A DNA stretch of 64,000 nt. Source: Typha latifolia (taxonomy: Eukaryota > Streptophyta > Magnoliopsida > Poales > Typhaceae). The stretch is taken from NCBI GenBank assembly GCA_019914945.1, contig CM034104.1, forward strand, positions 5,830,501 to 5,894,500, read 5' to 3'. Made by a program: the position numbers and the translations under genes. Shown in pieces: positions 22,827 to 34,084 of this stretch (the first letter of the stretch is position 1; each line of letters begins with the position of its first letter). Under the pieces are notes generated by a model, which was given only the letters and a program-made list of their open reading frames with translations, did no database searches and had not been told where the DNA came from.

Positions 22827-22934
22827 TGATGTGATTTGGACTACACTGAGTCATCTCAATCATAGATACAACTTATGGAAATTTATTCTTATTTTGTTTT
22901 AGTTATTTCCTTTAGAAAAATAGGGATCATGTAT
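22827..22934 (+). repeat. Truncated 3' LTR of G3
   Basis: Matches 20042-20149 (tgatgtgatttgg...ctgagtcatctcaa) and stops near atgtatg, where host sequence next to the BTB-BACK gene begins. Confidence 0.85.
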
Positions 22935-23990
22935 GCTGTGGTCTTGCTCTTCTAGATATATGGTTAGAGTGACTATTACAAATATTTTAGCCGATTCATC
23001 CGTATAGATGGCACCGTGGTTGCTCAATGGCCTCAATCTTCACTTGCAGGTAGAGCTTCCCATCGTCAACGTAAGCACAGTCATCCCTCACGACCTCATT
23101 CAATGGCCTATCAAACAAGTGCTCATACAAACCTGAATCTTGAAAACGAACTTCAAACTCCCAAGAATGTGTTGCAAAGTACTCATTATCACCCTTGGCC
23201 TTCGTTGCAGCTGTGCAGAGGAAATAATCATGTGAAGGAGGACAAACAATTTCTACAGAAAGCCCAAAGCACCAAGTATTAGAAGTTGAACTGGGGGCTA
23301 CTTTTATGAAGAATTCTCCATCATGGAATTCGAAGTCCATAGAGCGAATAGGCGATGACTGAATGAGCTTCAAACACTCATCCCTTGTGAATGTGAGGAA
23401 AATGGTGCATGATCTGCTTGGCTAAAACTCTTTAGACACCATCAGAGGCTTGTGTTTGTATGCCCGCTCGACGAAATGACTATCAGGTGATACTTGCTTA
23501 GCTACCACTGCAGTCATTACAGCTTTCAAGATGAACTCCCTGCTGAAGTACTCATAATAGTTTGTGACAGCCTGCACCAGCTTCTTGTACGACATGTAAT
23601 GGAAGCGAATGAGCGGCCCGAGTTCTGCTTCCAAGACCCCACGTCGTCGTTGCTTTGACGGATAGTTTCTTAATGCCCATTCGAGTGTGAAATCATATAC
23701 ATCGTCTTCTGACTGCACATCAAGGTCATCACTTCGCAGGATCTCAATGACTGCAGCAAGGGATAGTAGGCTCATGAGTTCAGGATGCTGCAGGGGTTTG
23801 AATCTGTTAATTAGCCCTTCCTTGCATTTTTTGACCCAAAAATGTTGTTCAAACTGCTTTGCAACCATCATTGCACTTGACAACTTGAAAGGGTTGGTTG
23901 CCAATGTACTGGATGTTGCATGCATGAACTCCAGAAGCTTTCTGAAGGCAGGCTCTTCTGATAGGGAGGAACAAAGATTTCAATTTAGAT

Positions 23991-24895
23991 TGTTAGGTTT
24001 TTATTTGTTGGTAATTGTGTACAAAATATTCTAAGTATATTTTTTTATGTATATGAGCTTTACACAAGTCTAGAATATCTCTGGTTTGAAGAATTGCAAG
24101 ATTATTGGAGAAAAGCCGTCGAGTTCACACCGCGTTCACAAACGCGTTCGAACGTGGGTACTGCGTTCACACAGACCGAGAGCTGCGTTCATAAACGCGT
24201 TCGAACGCAACCTGAAGAATTCAAGCTGTCGCGTTCGAACGCACTCGAGCCCGTTCGAACGCACCAACAAAGTTTAAGAATATTGTACTTTCGTGAGTAC
24301 GGATAAGATTAGGATTTGGCTCTATCTTGTACTTTCATGAGTACGGATAAGATTTGGATTTGGCTCTATCTTGTACTTTCGTGAGTACGGATAAGACTTG
24401 GATTTGGCTCTATATTGGAGATCATATATAAGGATTGTGAAACCCTATCTCTAGGGTGGTTGAAGAAGCATTATTGAAGGAGACTTCTTGAGGCTACATT
24501 GGTTCTTCAACTAACAAGGTTCCACTCATCTACAAAAGTTAATCTTTCGTCTTAAGAGCTATCTAGATGAAAGATCAATCTCGAGGGTTACTGAGATTGG
24601 ACTTCAATCATGAGAAGCGGTGAATCGTGGGTTCTAGCGATCAAGACTGAGAGGAACAAAGTCGTTTGAATCGACGGGTTGTTTTGTGAGTCAGTCTTGT
24701 AACTGCTACTATTCTAGTGATTGGTTTTGATCCGAGTTTGGATCCGTGGTTTTTTTCCGTTTGGATTTTTCCACGTTAAAATCTTGGCGTTCATCTCTGC
24801 TTTCGTTTTTAATATTTCTTCCAATTTTTACTTAAGCGAACGAGCGAGATTATTGCCTAGTGTTTAGATACATACGTGTGTCTAGGGGTTTTTTT
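23991..24895 (+). mobile_element. Solo LTR of copia type in intron 5 of the BTB-BACK gene
   Basis: The right part (about 24690-24890: gattggttttgatccgag, gtttggatttttccac, gatacatacgtgtgtcta) matches the LTR before the SIRE-like gag at 27824. It has its own TATATAAGG (24425), four TTCGAA motifs (24147, 24200, 24234, 24254) and a tandem repeat. No internal region or primer site follows. The ends are approximate and no target duplication is claimed. It is antisense to the host gene. Confidence 0.75.
24285..24416 (+). repeat. 44-bp tandem repeat, three copies, in the solo LTR
   Basis: Copies begin gtactttcgtgagtacgg at 24285, 24329 and 24373. Each starts with an inverted GTACT/AGTAC pair. They lie between the TTCGAA array and the TATA-like box. 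Confidence 0.9.
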
Positions 24896-26613
24896 ATAGA
24901 TGACATTGTTATAAATGATATTTCAGTTCATTATCTTTTAATACACAGAACACTAAAAGTGCAACGTTACAAAGGAAAATAAGTTGTGGAGTTGAGGTTG
25001 TGTCCTGTATTAACAACATGCAGAAGCTTGTCGTATATCAAGTGCAAAAAAAAAAAGAAATATACCTGATTCTTTCAGATGTAGGGTGAGCACCTTCTCC
25101 TCTTGTTCATAAGAGCTTTCAAAACACTTGAGTGAGATGAGAGAGAGAGAGAGAGCTCAGTAATTTAGGCTAGTAATAACCAGTATATTGGTAGATTATT
25201 CAGCTGTTACCTTACGGAAGTACTGACTGGTCGCCATCAAAATTATTGAGTTGATTCTATACCATTTCTGAGCTATTACAGTTGCAGAATTCATATCTGA
25301 AGCAACTAATATTTCAAATAGCAGTTTGCGGCAAGAGTATCAGTAACAAGGAATGCCACATCAGAGTGAAACCAAAGAAAAACATCAGGTCTTGTAGTCT
25401 AATCTAGAATATATTCCAATGACCGGCTTGTATCAGAAGGTACTATTAGAGAACAACTGAGAAACAGCAAAACACACAGAGAGGCAAGAGAGAGAAAAAG
25501 GAAATTGAAAATATATTAAAGGGATAATAAACTCTCACCATAGTTGTCCAGTTCCGACTCATGGTGAAATGTTAGATTCTTGTCAGTGTTTAGATTTTTC
25601 AAGTCAAAGAATTCATTGTCATCGTCTAAATCTGCATTCCAAGTAATATCTGAATCATCTGTATCAAAGAATGATAAAAACTAATACAATTTACTTCTGT
25701 CATAAAGGCAATTGCAACCCTTACCTTCCGTATCTGTGAGCGAAGGTGGTTTATCTGGCTCAAGCAAGACATTGAGATAATAGCCACAATATTCAGCAAA
25801 ACAGAAAGCCAAAGCAGATCTTTTTCCTCCTTCCTGCAGCTGCTGAATCTTATCTGATTGAAATCCAGAAGAATAATGTAACTACAATAATTTCAACAAA
25901 TTTGATAATTAAATCCTTTTTTTTTCAAGTAAAAAGGCGAGGATATATGAATAAGAACATCAAATAATCTGTGCTCCCAAGTTGATCAAGTTAGTAATCT
26001 ACCAAAGTCAGTAATCAGACCACTTAGAAAATTGGGAAAAAATTTAGTTGTGATTTTACCCTGAGAATTTTATTAAGCTCCTGTCATAAATGCTTATGAC
26101 ATTTCTCTGCACTACTGGAGCAATCTCTCAGGTACCAGTTTCACCATTTCGCTCCTCTACTATATACGATATTGAACAACTGATCAAGGTCCAAGAAGCC
26201 TTAATGATTGAAAAGAACTAATTACTTCAGTATTCTTTGCCCTCTATGTAAAGGACTTTTGTCAAGAAGTGGCTCCCTGTTGCCGAAAACATTCATACCA
26301 AACTTCTTGCAACACCAAGATATCCATGAAAACCCGAAACATTTGAGGAAAAAAATCTTTCAAAATTCGTTTCTCAAATTCAAGTACTGAATTCTTGATT
26401 CCTTAGTTAGCTTTAAACAAGAAAACTGGGGCCGAGACGAGTAAAGGTTCAACCAGAAAAGAATAATAAATGAAAGCGAAGAGAAGAGGTAAGAAACAAG
26501 ACAGTCAAGATCTTTGAGAGGAAGAAGTAATCGTTCTTACCGCCGGCGCACACTGGTGATGCCGTCTTCCTTTCTGCACTTTGATTATCACTGAGCTCTG
26601 GAGGAGGATCCAT

Positions 26614-27519
26614 ATGGTTCAGACACCAAAACTGGCCTTCTCAGCTCAAGAATTCAAGAATATAGGGGAGAGAGAGAGAGAGGAATGGAATAAGGGAAGG
26701 CGCCAAAGACAGGTCCGAATTGGTTAAAACTTCTCCTTTGGTATTAAACTGCAGCGGGACGCAAGCTATAATTTCATGGATACTTTTTTTTTATTATTCA
26801 CTCAGAAGGCTGATAAATGGTCAACCCTCCCTAATACATAGGCAAATAAGCTCCATCAAATTTTAGCCAATATAATAAGATGCCTAATTTAAGCTTCAAG
26901 TCATTTGCGTTGCCGAATAATTGCTCCGAATTAAACGCCGTTGAGACCTGCTCTAAGCCGCTGCGCTGCCGAGTTGCTCCTCCAAGTCAACTGCACTGCC
27001 GAGCTATCAACTGAGTTAAATTACTAAGCCACTAAACCACTAAATAATTTTTTTATCAATAATTTTTTTAATTAAGTTCTCAATAATTATTTGAGGTTGG
27101 AATACTTGGAAAAGTAGCTGATGAAAAGGTAGATGATCCTCTGCATCACCGGCTGCCGGAATTGCCTCAAGTGGGATATATAAGCTCCAAAGCAGTTAAC
27201 TTATTTTAACCTTCAAGTGTTTCATGATTTGGTCCTACGTTAGAAATTACTATTCTGTTATTCTTGTTAATACTATTCCACTATTACTGCTGCTGCTGTT
27301 GCTGTTGTTGCAGTTGTTGTGGTGGTGGTGCTGGTGGTTTATAATTACTAATAAAGAATTCCTGGAAAAAAAAAGCAAGTCACACATTGAGTTGTGTTTT
27401 AACTTAATAAGCATCCGATTTGATGGAATAAAAGTGGAATATTTTCTCTAATTTCAAATGATATTCATATTAATACCTCTTATATCTTTCTTTATGTAAA
27501 ATTTTATTTTAAACAATTA
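26614..27519. other. Intergenic region upstream of the BTB-BACK gene
   Basis: Includes a GA-rich stretch (26669-26683) that may belong to the 5' UTR or promoter, a GC-rich ctgctctaagccgctgcg patch, and a CTG/TTG/GGT microsatellite at 27287-27340. No gene recognised. Confidence 0.6.
27287..27340. repeat. Trinucleotide microsatellite (CTG/TTG then GTG)
   Basis: A run of ctgctgctgttgctgttg followed by ggtggtggtgctggtgg. Confidence 0.85.
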
Positions 27520-27786
27520 TAGTTTTAAATGCACTGAGGATCGTTCAAAGTCATTCGAAAATATAGGGATCAATAGATTATTTTGTAAGTTAGTCTTATA
27601 AACTACTATGTTTATCAGTGATTGGTTTGATCCGAGTTTGGATTCATAATTTTTTATCCGTTTAGGATTTTTCCACATAAAATTTCATATTTGCTTTATT
27701 CGTTAATTTTTATTCCATATTTTTACTAAGCATAAGTTGGGAATCATGCCTAGTTAGATACATATACATGTCTAAGTATTTTTAAT

Positions 27787-27798
27787 TGGTATCAGAGT
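27787..27798 (+). other. Primer binding site of the SIRE-like remnant
   Basis: TGGTATCAGAGT; one mismatch from the tRNA-Met-type site. Confidence 0.75.
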
Positions 27799-27823
27799 AG
27801 GCTCTCTTAACATAGAAAGAGAT

Positions 27824-29200
27824 TTGCTAGGCATGAATTTTTGTAAAGAACAATCCTCGATTAAACCTCATATTCTTGATAGAGCAAACTATGGTTATTG
27901 GAATGCTAAGATGAGAGCTTTCATAGAATCTAAAGATGAGCATGTTTGGCTCGCTGTAAAAAGTTGGAGTACACTTATGCATTTAGTAGACAACAAGCTA
28001 GTTGAAAAATTAGTTGAATATTTAGAAAAGTTGGACTATGAGAAAGTTGGCTGGAATAGCAATGCCATAAATATTATTTTTAGTTTTGTTTCTCGAAGAA
28101 TATCTAGATGTGAGGTTGCTAAAGATGTATCAGTTATCTTAGAAACCACACATAAAAGTACCACTACTATTAAGCTCTCAAATCTTCAAGGATTAACTAC
28201 AAGTTTTGAAATTGTTCACATTAAAGGAAATAAAACTTTTGATGAGTTTTATGCATAACTCGGTATCATTGTGAACTCAAATTTCAACCTAGGTGAGAAA
28301 ATTTTAGAACATAAAATAGTGTGCAAAATCCTTACATCTCTACTTGAAAGATTTCAAGTTAAATTCACTCTCATAGAAAAAGGTAATTATATTGACACTA
28401 TGAAGGTTGAATAATTAGTAGGAAATATATAAACTTTTAAATCCACTATCTAAATCTAAGAAGTCTAAAGGTATGACTTTAGCTACTATTAGAGATGATC
28501 TAGAGGAGTTGGATGATGAAAGTAAAATAGATCCTAAGATCATGGCTATGTTTGTAAAGTTCACTAAATTCTTTAAGAAGCCTAACAAGTTCACTAGTGA
28601 GAAGTTTGAGAAGAGCAAATGTCCTGGCTTTGGTCATATTGCATAGAAATGTTCCAATTGGCTCAAGAGGAAAGGATAAGTTATAAAGGTCTCTTGAGAT
28701 GAATCGGATGAAGATGATTCCGAGAAAAAACAATAGAACTATATAGCTTTTATCGCGTCTTTCTCTCACACTGACTCGACTTTTAATTCTAATAGCACGG
28801 ATGAGCAGAAATTGCTATCACCCGGAGATGAAGAGGGCTTGGAGATACAAAAAGCATACAATGGACTATATCTAGAGTCCTTCAAGTTGAAAAAAACAAT
28901 AATATACGACTACTTACAAGACTCAAGATGGTTGAAGCAGAAAGAACTCAATTCAAGGATAAGTACATAGAAGAACTTGAGTGAGATAAAACTCTTACAC
29001 AATAGCCGGATAAACTTAAAAAAAAGTCAAAGATTGCTGAAACTGAACAAGAGTGTCTATTGAAAGAAGTGACATTTCTAAAAAGGAAGAACAAATTGGA
29101 TGAAATTCTTGATGCTCAAATTTATAGAAAAGACAAGTAGGGACTTAAATACACTAGTAATTCAACTAATAAGAAAGTTGTTTTTGTGTCAACAAGTTTT
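27824..29200 (+). pseudogene. SIRE-like gag, decayed
   Basis: The open stretch 27824-28258 shows DRANYGYWNAKMRAFIES and ISRCEVAKDVSVILETTH, typical of copia gag. After a stop (28256) it continues with NLGEKILEHKIVCKILTSL. A knuckle remnant KCPGFGHIA-stop-KCSNWLKR lies near 28617-28668; the second cysteine is lost. Downstream NYIAFIASFSHTDS and AYNGLYLESFKLKK resemble the SIRE/Maximus gag tail. Many stops. Confidence 0.78.
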
Positions 29201-29210
29201 CAAAAGAGAG

Positions 29211-30143
29211 ATAATATGAAGACAACATATCCCTCCTCATTTCTTTCCTAAACTATCCCCTACAACCCTACACCATCACCCATTGCCACTATACCCTAAC
29301 CGAGCACCACCACCACTACTCAGCCACCATTTCGCCGATCCATTTCGATAAATTGATCCTCCATCCCAAATTTATCAAACCCCTAAATTTTATTCCTATC
29401 CATTCATTGAATCCCAATGACTCTGTTAACCTTGAAAGTTCGCAATAAACCTAGCTTCCAAACCGGAGGTCCGATTGTAAATTGGAGACCATATTAAGAT
29501 TCGCACCACTTGTGGAAGTAGGAAGACATATTCGAATCGTTGATCTGGGGTGGTGTGTAACAACTTCCAAAAAATGCCTAAAACTTTAACCATGTTTCGA
29601 AGTTACTAGATTATTCACTAGTCATATTTCTAAATTACTAAAGTAAGAAATTTCATGGCCATTTTGATTTTTATTATACTAAACAATAATCAAGTGTGCT
29701 TTAGCATATATTCATACCATGTTGAGCTACTGTGGTCGATATTGCTAGCACATCCTTTAAGCAATGATACATGTTGACTTGATTCGACTAAGATTAAGGG
29801 GAAGTACATGACCAACGAGACAGAGAACGATGAAATTGTGGTGTATCACACACAAATACAAGTGGAGGAAGCTTTTTGAGGATGATACATAGGACCTGAT
29901 TTTGCATCAAATAAATGATTTGTCTATGGTTGCAGAGGTTAGTCCTAGACTCGTAGTTGTCGAGGGCAGACTAGGTGGGATAATTAGGCCACGTAAATTA
30001 TATATAATGTGAGGCCATTTTTTTGTGAAAAAAGGTCTGTAGACATATATTTCGGAAAAGTTCATTACACAGATCCACAGAAGGGTCAGTCTATTATTTA
30101 CAAAAATAATCTTGAATGGTTAGACTAGCAATAGCATTAGTGT
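29211..30143. other. Region of uncertain origin before G4
   Basis: No gene recognised. The start (29240-29420) is C-rich like an LTR leader (ccaccaccactactcagcc), suggesting old transposon sequence, but no paired repeat was found. Confidence 0.4.
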
Positions 30144-30148
30144 AGGAC

Positions 30149-31053
30149 TGTTGCAACCTGATTCCAAATCAATATCAAACTCGAGAAGGAGAAAGGATAG
30201 ATAGGGTAGGGTATGGCTTTTGGTTCGAATTGATCTACTTTTTATGGGTAGATCGAAGTTTAGAATAGTTTCAAGGAAAGCAGAGATTGTTATGAAGGTG
30301 ATGATGGTGATGGGGTGGAGTTTTAATTTAGGGCGAAAGGGAATAAGATATCTTAGGGAAGTTATGGGACAATTATGCAAAAGTTTAGGTTAATGGAAAT
30401 TAACTTGATCGCTAGAGGATGAGGGTGAATGGCTTAGAAATTGGTTAGGGTTATAAAAGAGGAGGAAGAATGGGCTACCTACTCGAAGGAGGGTTACTGG
30501 AATAAGGAGGAAGAAGCGAAGGAGTTGTAACCTCGATCGTGGGTTGAATCTCAAAGTAGGTAAGGGGAGAGAAGAGGGAGAATGTTGGCTCAAGCCTAGA
30601 TGCAAAATAAATGCCCAAACATTCAATAATACCAAAGTGGCTATTATTCCACATATTTAGAGGCTAGTCATACGTCCTAAAATAATAAATAAATCATAAT
30701 ACAATATAACCCAACAATCAGGCATTTGAATGGTTGTCCAGCATTCCAACGCCTAAGCTACTCTTCTGCTCTCGAGCTATGGCATTTGAATGCCAGGTTG
30801 GGTCGTTCGAACACATAAACTACTCTTTTGCTCTCGAGCTATGGCATTCAAACACTAGCTGGACCTTTCAAATGCCTGAACTACTCTTCTGCTCTTGGGC
30901 TCTGGTGTTCAAATACCAGGCTGAGCCATTCGAACACCTAAACCTGAGACTTAAATCTCAGGGCTTATTCTAGCAATAAGCTAACTACTTAACAATCCAT
31001 AAACTATTACAATCCATAAGCAAGAATTTACTTCCTAATCATAAATCGCAACA
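30149..31053 (-). repeat. 3' LTR of G4
   Basis: About 905 bp. The upper part (30720-30950) holds four direct repeats of about 60-65 bp built on ggcatttgaatgcc-type half-palindromes and ctcttctgctctcgagctat. TTCGAA survives at 30805 and 30929. Minus-strand TATA-like TTTTATAACC lies near 30451. Confidence 0.9.
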
Positions 31054-31070
31054 ACCCACTACACTTTCCT

Positions 31071-31088
31071 CACCTTGTCCACAAGGTG
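31071..31088 (-). other. Stem-loop upstream of the 3' LTR of G4
   Basis: Minus strand CACCTTG-TGGA-CAAGGTG, a perfect 7-bp stem ending 17 bp before the LTR. The spacer AGGAAAGTGTAGTGGGT is the likely polypurine tract. Confidence 0.75.
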
Positions 31089-31849
31089 TAAAGTGTGAAA
31101 ACGATCCATCAAATTATCCTCTATCTCCCACATCGCCTCGCCTTGTCGGTGGGCCATAGCTAGTCCACTAGAACCTCCGCCTTCAAATGCCCATCGAGTC
31201 GACACCGTCGCTTTTCTAGGACCCACACTGGCTCATCCATCTCACAATCTTCAGCAAGCTCTAGCAAGTCAGTCTATATGGTTAGATCTGATCAAATCTT
31301 GGCCTTTAGAACTGAGACATGGAAAACTGGATGTACTTATGTCCCTTCAGGCAGCTTTAAGTGATAGGCTATGGGTCCAATATGCTCCAACACCTTGTAC
31401 AGACCGAAGAACTAATAAGACAACTTCTAGTTTTGCATAGGCCGTAAGGTCACATGACAATATGGCTATAGTTGCACTAAGACCAAATCACCCACTACGA
31501 ATTTGCTCATGGTGTCCCCAGTTATAGACTTCTTTCATCTAGCTTTGAGATATAGATTTCTTTCATCTAGCTTTGAGTTATAGACTTCTTTCATCTAGCT
31601 CATGAAGTTATATCAATGTCTCATCCCGGCCCATCAGCTCCAAGTTTACCTTCGACCTCTCTACAACTACCAACAGATCATAGGTCTGTAGCACAGGGTT
31701 TGTCCATCCATATATTGCTTCATATGGAGTCATCCATTATAGGACCACTCCGCCAAAGACAAATACTGCAACCACTCTCTCAGTCAGTCCACCACAAAGC
31801 ATCTCAAAAATTATTCAATGCCTCGGTTGACAAGGTCATCTGTTTATAG

Positions 31850-32771
31850 ATGGTAGCCAAACTAAGTGTCAATTGTGTCCCCTATAATTTTAAGAACTTC
31901 GCCTAGAAGTCATAAATGAAGATGCAGTCCTTATCATAGATGATCATCATCGATTTCCCATGGAGCTTCACTACATCTTTCACAAAAAATTCAGCAACAA
32001 CTTTGTTAAAAATGAATGTGCTAGAGCTGGAAATTGAGCATACTTGCTCATCTTGTCGACAACTACCAAAACCATTAAGTACCTCTGATGCTCGAGCATC
32101 CCTACTATGAAAATATCAATATGTCCTCTCAAACCTACTCTAGAATCAGCAATGGTTGGAGCAGCCCAATAGGCTTGAGCGACTCAGTCTTCGCTCATTG
32201 GCAGATTTAACACTCTTTGACTTAGCACTTCACCACCTTCATTCCGCCCAAGTACAGCTTTGAGCCAGCCGCTTGTATCTCCTGAACACCCTCTCATGAC
32301 CTACTATTGGAGTGTCATGGAAGTGCTCCAACAGTTGGCATCGCAGTTCCAAGTGTACGAGTACGTGAATGTGCCCATAGTCCAAGATCAGCCCATTGCA
32401 TACTTCAAGCTTTGGGTGCCGCGTTGGGTCAGCTACAATCTCACACTCGATGACGAATTGCTTGGAGAAATTCAGCAAGGCAAGAGCAAGGGCTACAATC
32501 ATGATTGATTTGAGCTCCTCAAAGGCCATCGTGGCCATTTCTCCCCCCACAAGAATCCATCCTTTCTTAGTAGAGTGATCAGCGGAGTGGCTATCTTTCT
32601 GTATCTAGCAACAAAGCAACAGTAGTACCCCATCAAACTGAGAATACCTCGCAATTCATAGGCATTCTTTGGTTTCGACCACTCCACCATGCAATGTATC
32701 TTGTTAGCGGCCACACCATCTACTGAAATCACATGTCCAAAATACTCTCCTAGTGCTCTCCCCATAAACAC
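31850..32771 (-). pseudogene. G4 RT thumb, truncated RNase H and integrase
   Basis: RT thumb YELRGILSLMGYYCCFVARYRKIATPL is followed by the start of RNase H, which is joined by a deletion to the integrase zinc domain EHFHDTPIVGHERVFRRYKRLAQSCTW (about 32330-32240). The integrase core continues to about 31850 with VVVDKMSKYAQF and VKLHGKSMMIIYDKD, broken by stops. Confidence 0.8.
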
Positions 32772-32799
32772 TTTGATTTCTTGACCTTGAGCTCATATT

Positions 32800-33454
32800 T
32801 CTTTAGCAAGTTTAGAATCTCTCTCAAGTGCTACAAATGATCATTCTAAGATTTGGTATAGATAAGAATATCATCGAAAAACACAATCACATATAGACGA
32901 AGCAAGGGACGACAGATACTGTTCATCAACCCTTGGAACGTCGTCGACGGGTTCATCAAGCCAAACGGCATAACTCAAAACTCATAGTTGTCGTCATGAA
33001 TCTAAAATGCCATTTTGTTAACATCATCAGGATGCACTCCAATCTGGTGGTATTCAGCCCTCAAATCAAGTTTGCTAAAGAAGGAGGCGCTCACCAACTC
33101 AGCCAACAGTTCCTCAATGACCAAAATGGGGTATTGGTCCTTGACAATGATAGCATTCAACGTCCGAAAAAGTCCACACATAATTGCCAACTCTAATTGC
33201 CAATTCCTATCCTTTCTCACTAGCAGCATAGGTGAAGAATATGCACCTCAACTGGGTTATATGATCTTTTGGTTCAGCATCTCTGTCACTAGTCTAGAGA
33301 TCTCCTCCTTCAGAATGTGAGGGTAAAGATAAGGCCTCATGTTCGTTGGTTCAGCACCCGACATGATCTCTATGTGATGGTCCACCTCACATGCTGGTGG
33401 TAACCCCTTCGACTCCTCAAAGAGGATCGAAAATTCTTGTAAGACATGAGCCAA
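32800..33454 (-). pseudogene. G4 reverse transcriptase, decayed
   Basis: FRTLNAIIVKDQYPILVIEELL and FSKLDLRAEYHQIGVHPDDV (33229-33002), then after a stop the catalytic VFFDDILIY near 32885. The N-terminal edge (33454-33257) has FEESKGLPP and HHIEIMSGAEPTNMRPY. Confidence 0.83.
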
Positions 33455-33505
33455 ATCATTAGCTATACCTCACTCATGTGTCTCCTCAATCCTAGTGGGA
33501 TCTAG

Positions 33506-34066
33506 CTACAATAAGTAACCTGGGTCCATGGTGCTCGACAAGACAACTAGCGTTGCAAAATAGCTTCCTATATGCTGCAAAATACTATCAAGTTGCACCC
33601 TCCTTTTGTTGTGCCTAAAAGTGAGGCACATCTCTCCAAAGTCGAATGTGACTAGACCTAAGCTCAATAGCCACTGTGTCCCTAAGACAATGTTTGTTCC
33701 ATGAAGTGCAATCGGATACATGTCCATGACAAAAGTGTGTCCTTAAACTCGCACTTGAATGATACTATAAATACTGCCAGCTTAGAGCGTTGTCCCATCA
33801 CTAATGGTGACATCAAATCCTACTATCAGTTCAAAAGTGAGCCTGATCTTCTCAATCAACCGCTCATCTAGAAAATTGTGCATACTCTCTGTGTTAATGA
33901 GGATATGCATGGTATGCTTCCTAATGATGTCATCCACAAGTAATGAGATGGCCACCTGTATCTCCACTGAATCAATTTCCTCCTCGGCCACTAGCTGTTG
34001 CTCATCCTCATGATCATCACCAATAATGACATCGTCCTCAAAGTACATCCTCCTCAACCTCACCAT
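33506..34066 (-). pseudogene. G4 protease, decayed
   Basis: TMHILINTESMHNFLDERLI replaces the active ILIDTGSTHNFID motif, so the catalytic Asp and Gly are lost. The tail DMYPIALHGTNIVLGTQWLLSLGLVTFDF is clear (33727 onward). Confidence 0.8.
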
Positions 34067-34084
34067 CGATAAGCATCACAAACT

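Larger units (their letters stand above)
20042..22934 (+). mobile_element. Ty3/gypsy element G3, decayed, lacking RT, RNase H and integrase
   Basis: The 5' LTR is 20042 to about 20706, then a primer site, gag, zinc knuckle and protease; then the 3' hairpin and the first 108 bp of a 3' LTR. RT, RNase H and integrase are missing. The 3' LTR breaks off about 60 bp from the stop codon of the BTB-BACK gene. It is related to G1 and G2 in LTR start, gag and protease but more diverged; many CG dinucleotides have become TG or CA. No target duplication can be tested. Confidence 0.88.
22996..26613 (-). pseudogene. BTB/POZ-BACK protein gene (POB1/LRB-like), six exons, one in-frame stop
   Basis: Exons: 26613-26541, 25853-25725, 25658-25539, 25296-25211, 25126-25066, 23957-22996. 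Phases agree at every junction, about 477 codons. Order: acidic N-terminus; BTB fold (VIAQKWYRINSIILMATSQYF, then SSYEQEEKVLTLHLKES and FRKLLEFMHA); BACK domain (SDDLDVQSEDDVYDFTLEWALRNYPSK, RFHYMSYKKLVQAV); C-terminal domain with CFGLSVEIV. LRB/POB1 relatives are substrate adaptors of CUL3 ubiquitin ligases in the nucleus. TAG at 23424-23422 (codon about 335, after MVSKEF) interrupts an otherwise open frame that continues to the natural end. The BTB part looks short and diverged compared with LRB proteins. Intron 5 holds a solo LTR. Could be an expressed truncated protein or a recent pseudogene. Confidence 0.85.
27520..29210 (+). mobile_element. SIRE-like Ty1/copia remnant: partial LTR, primer site, gag
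   Basis: A partial LTR end (to about 27784) with gattggtttgatccgagt and gatacatatacatgtcta is followed by a tRNA-Met-type primer site (27787-27798) and a decayed gag. Nothing beyond gag is recognisable and there is no matching 3' LTR. The same LTR family forms the solo LTR at about 23991-24895. Confidence 0.78.

Noticed and set aside
24147..24259. Heat-shock elements in the LTR arrays
   Set aside because: The heat-shock consensus needs two bases between TTC and GAA; here they touch (TTCGAA), so the match is not supported.
30120..30635. Minus-strand frames in the G4 3' LTR
   Set aside because: They lie within an LTR, are not matched in frame in the other LTR, and resemble no known protein.
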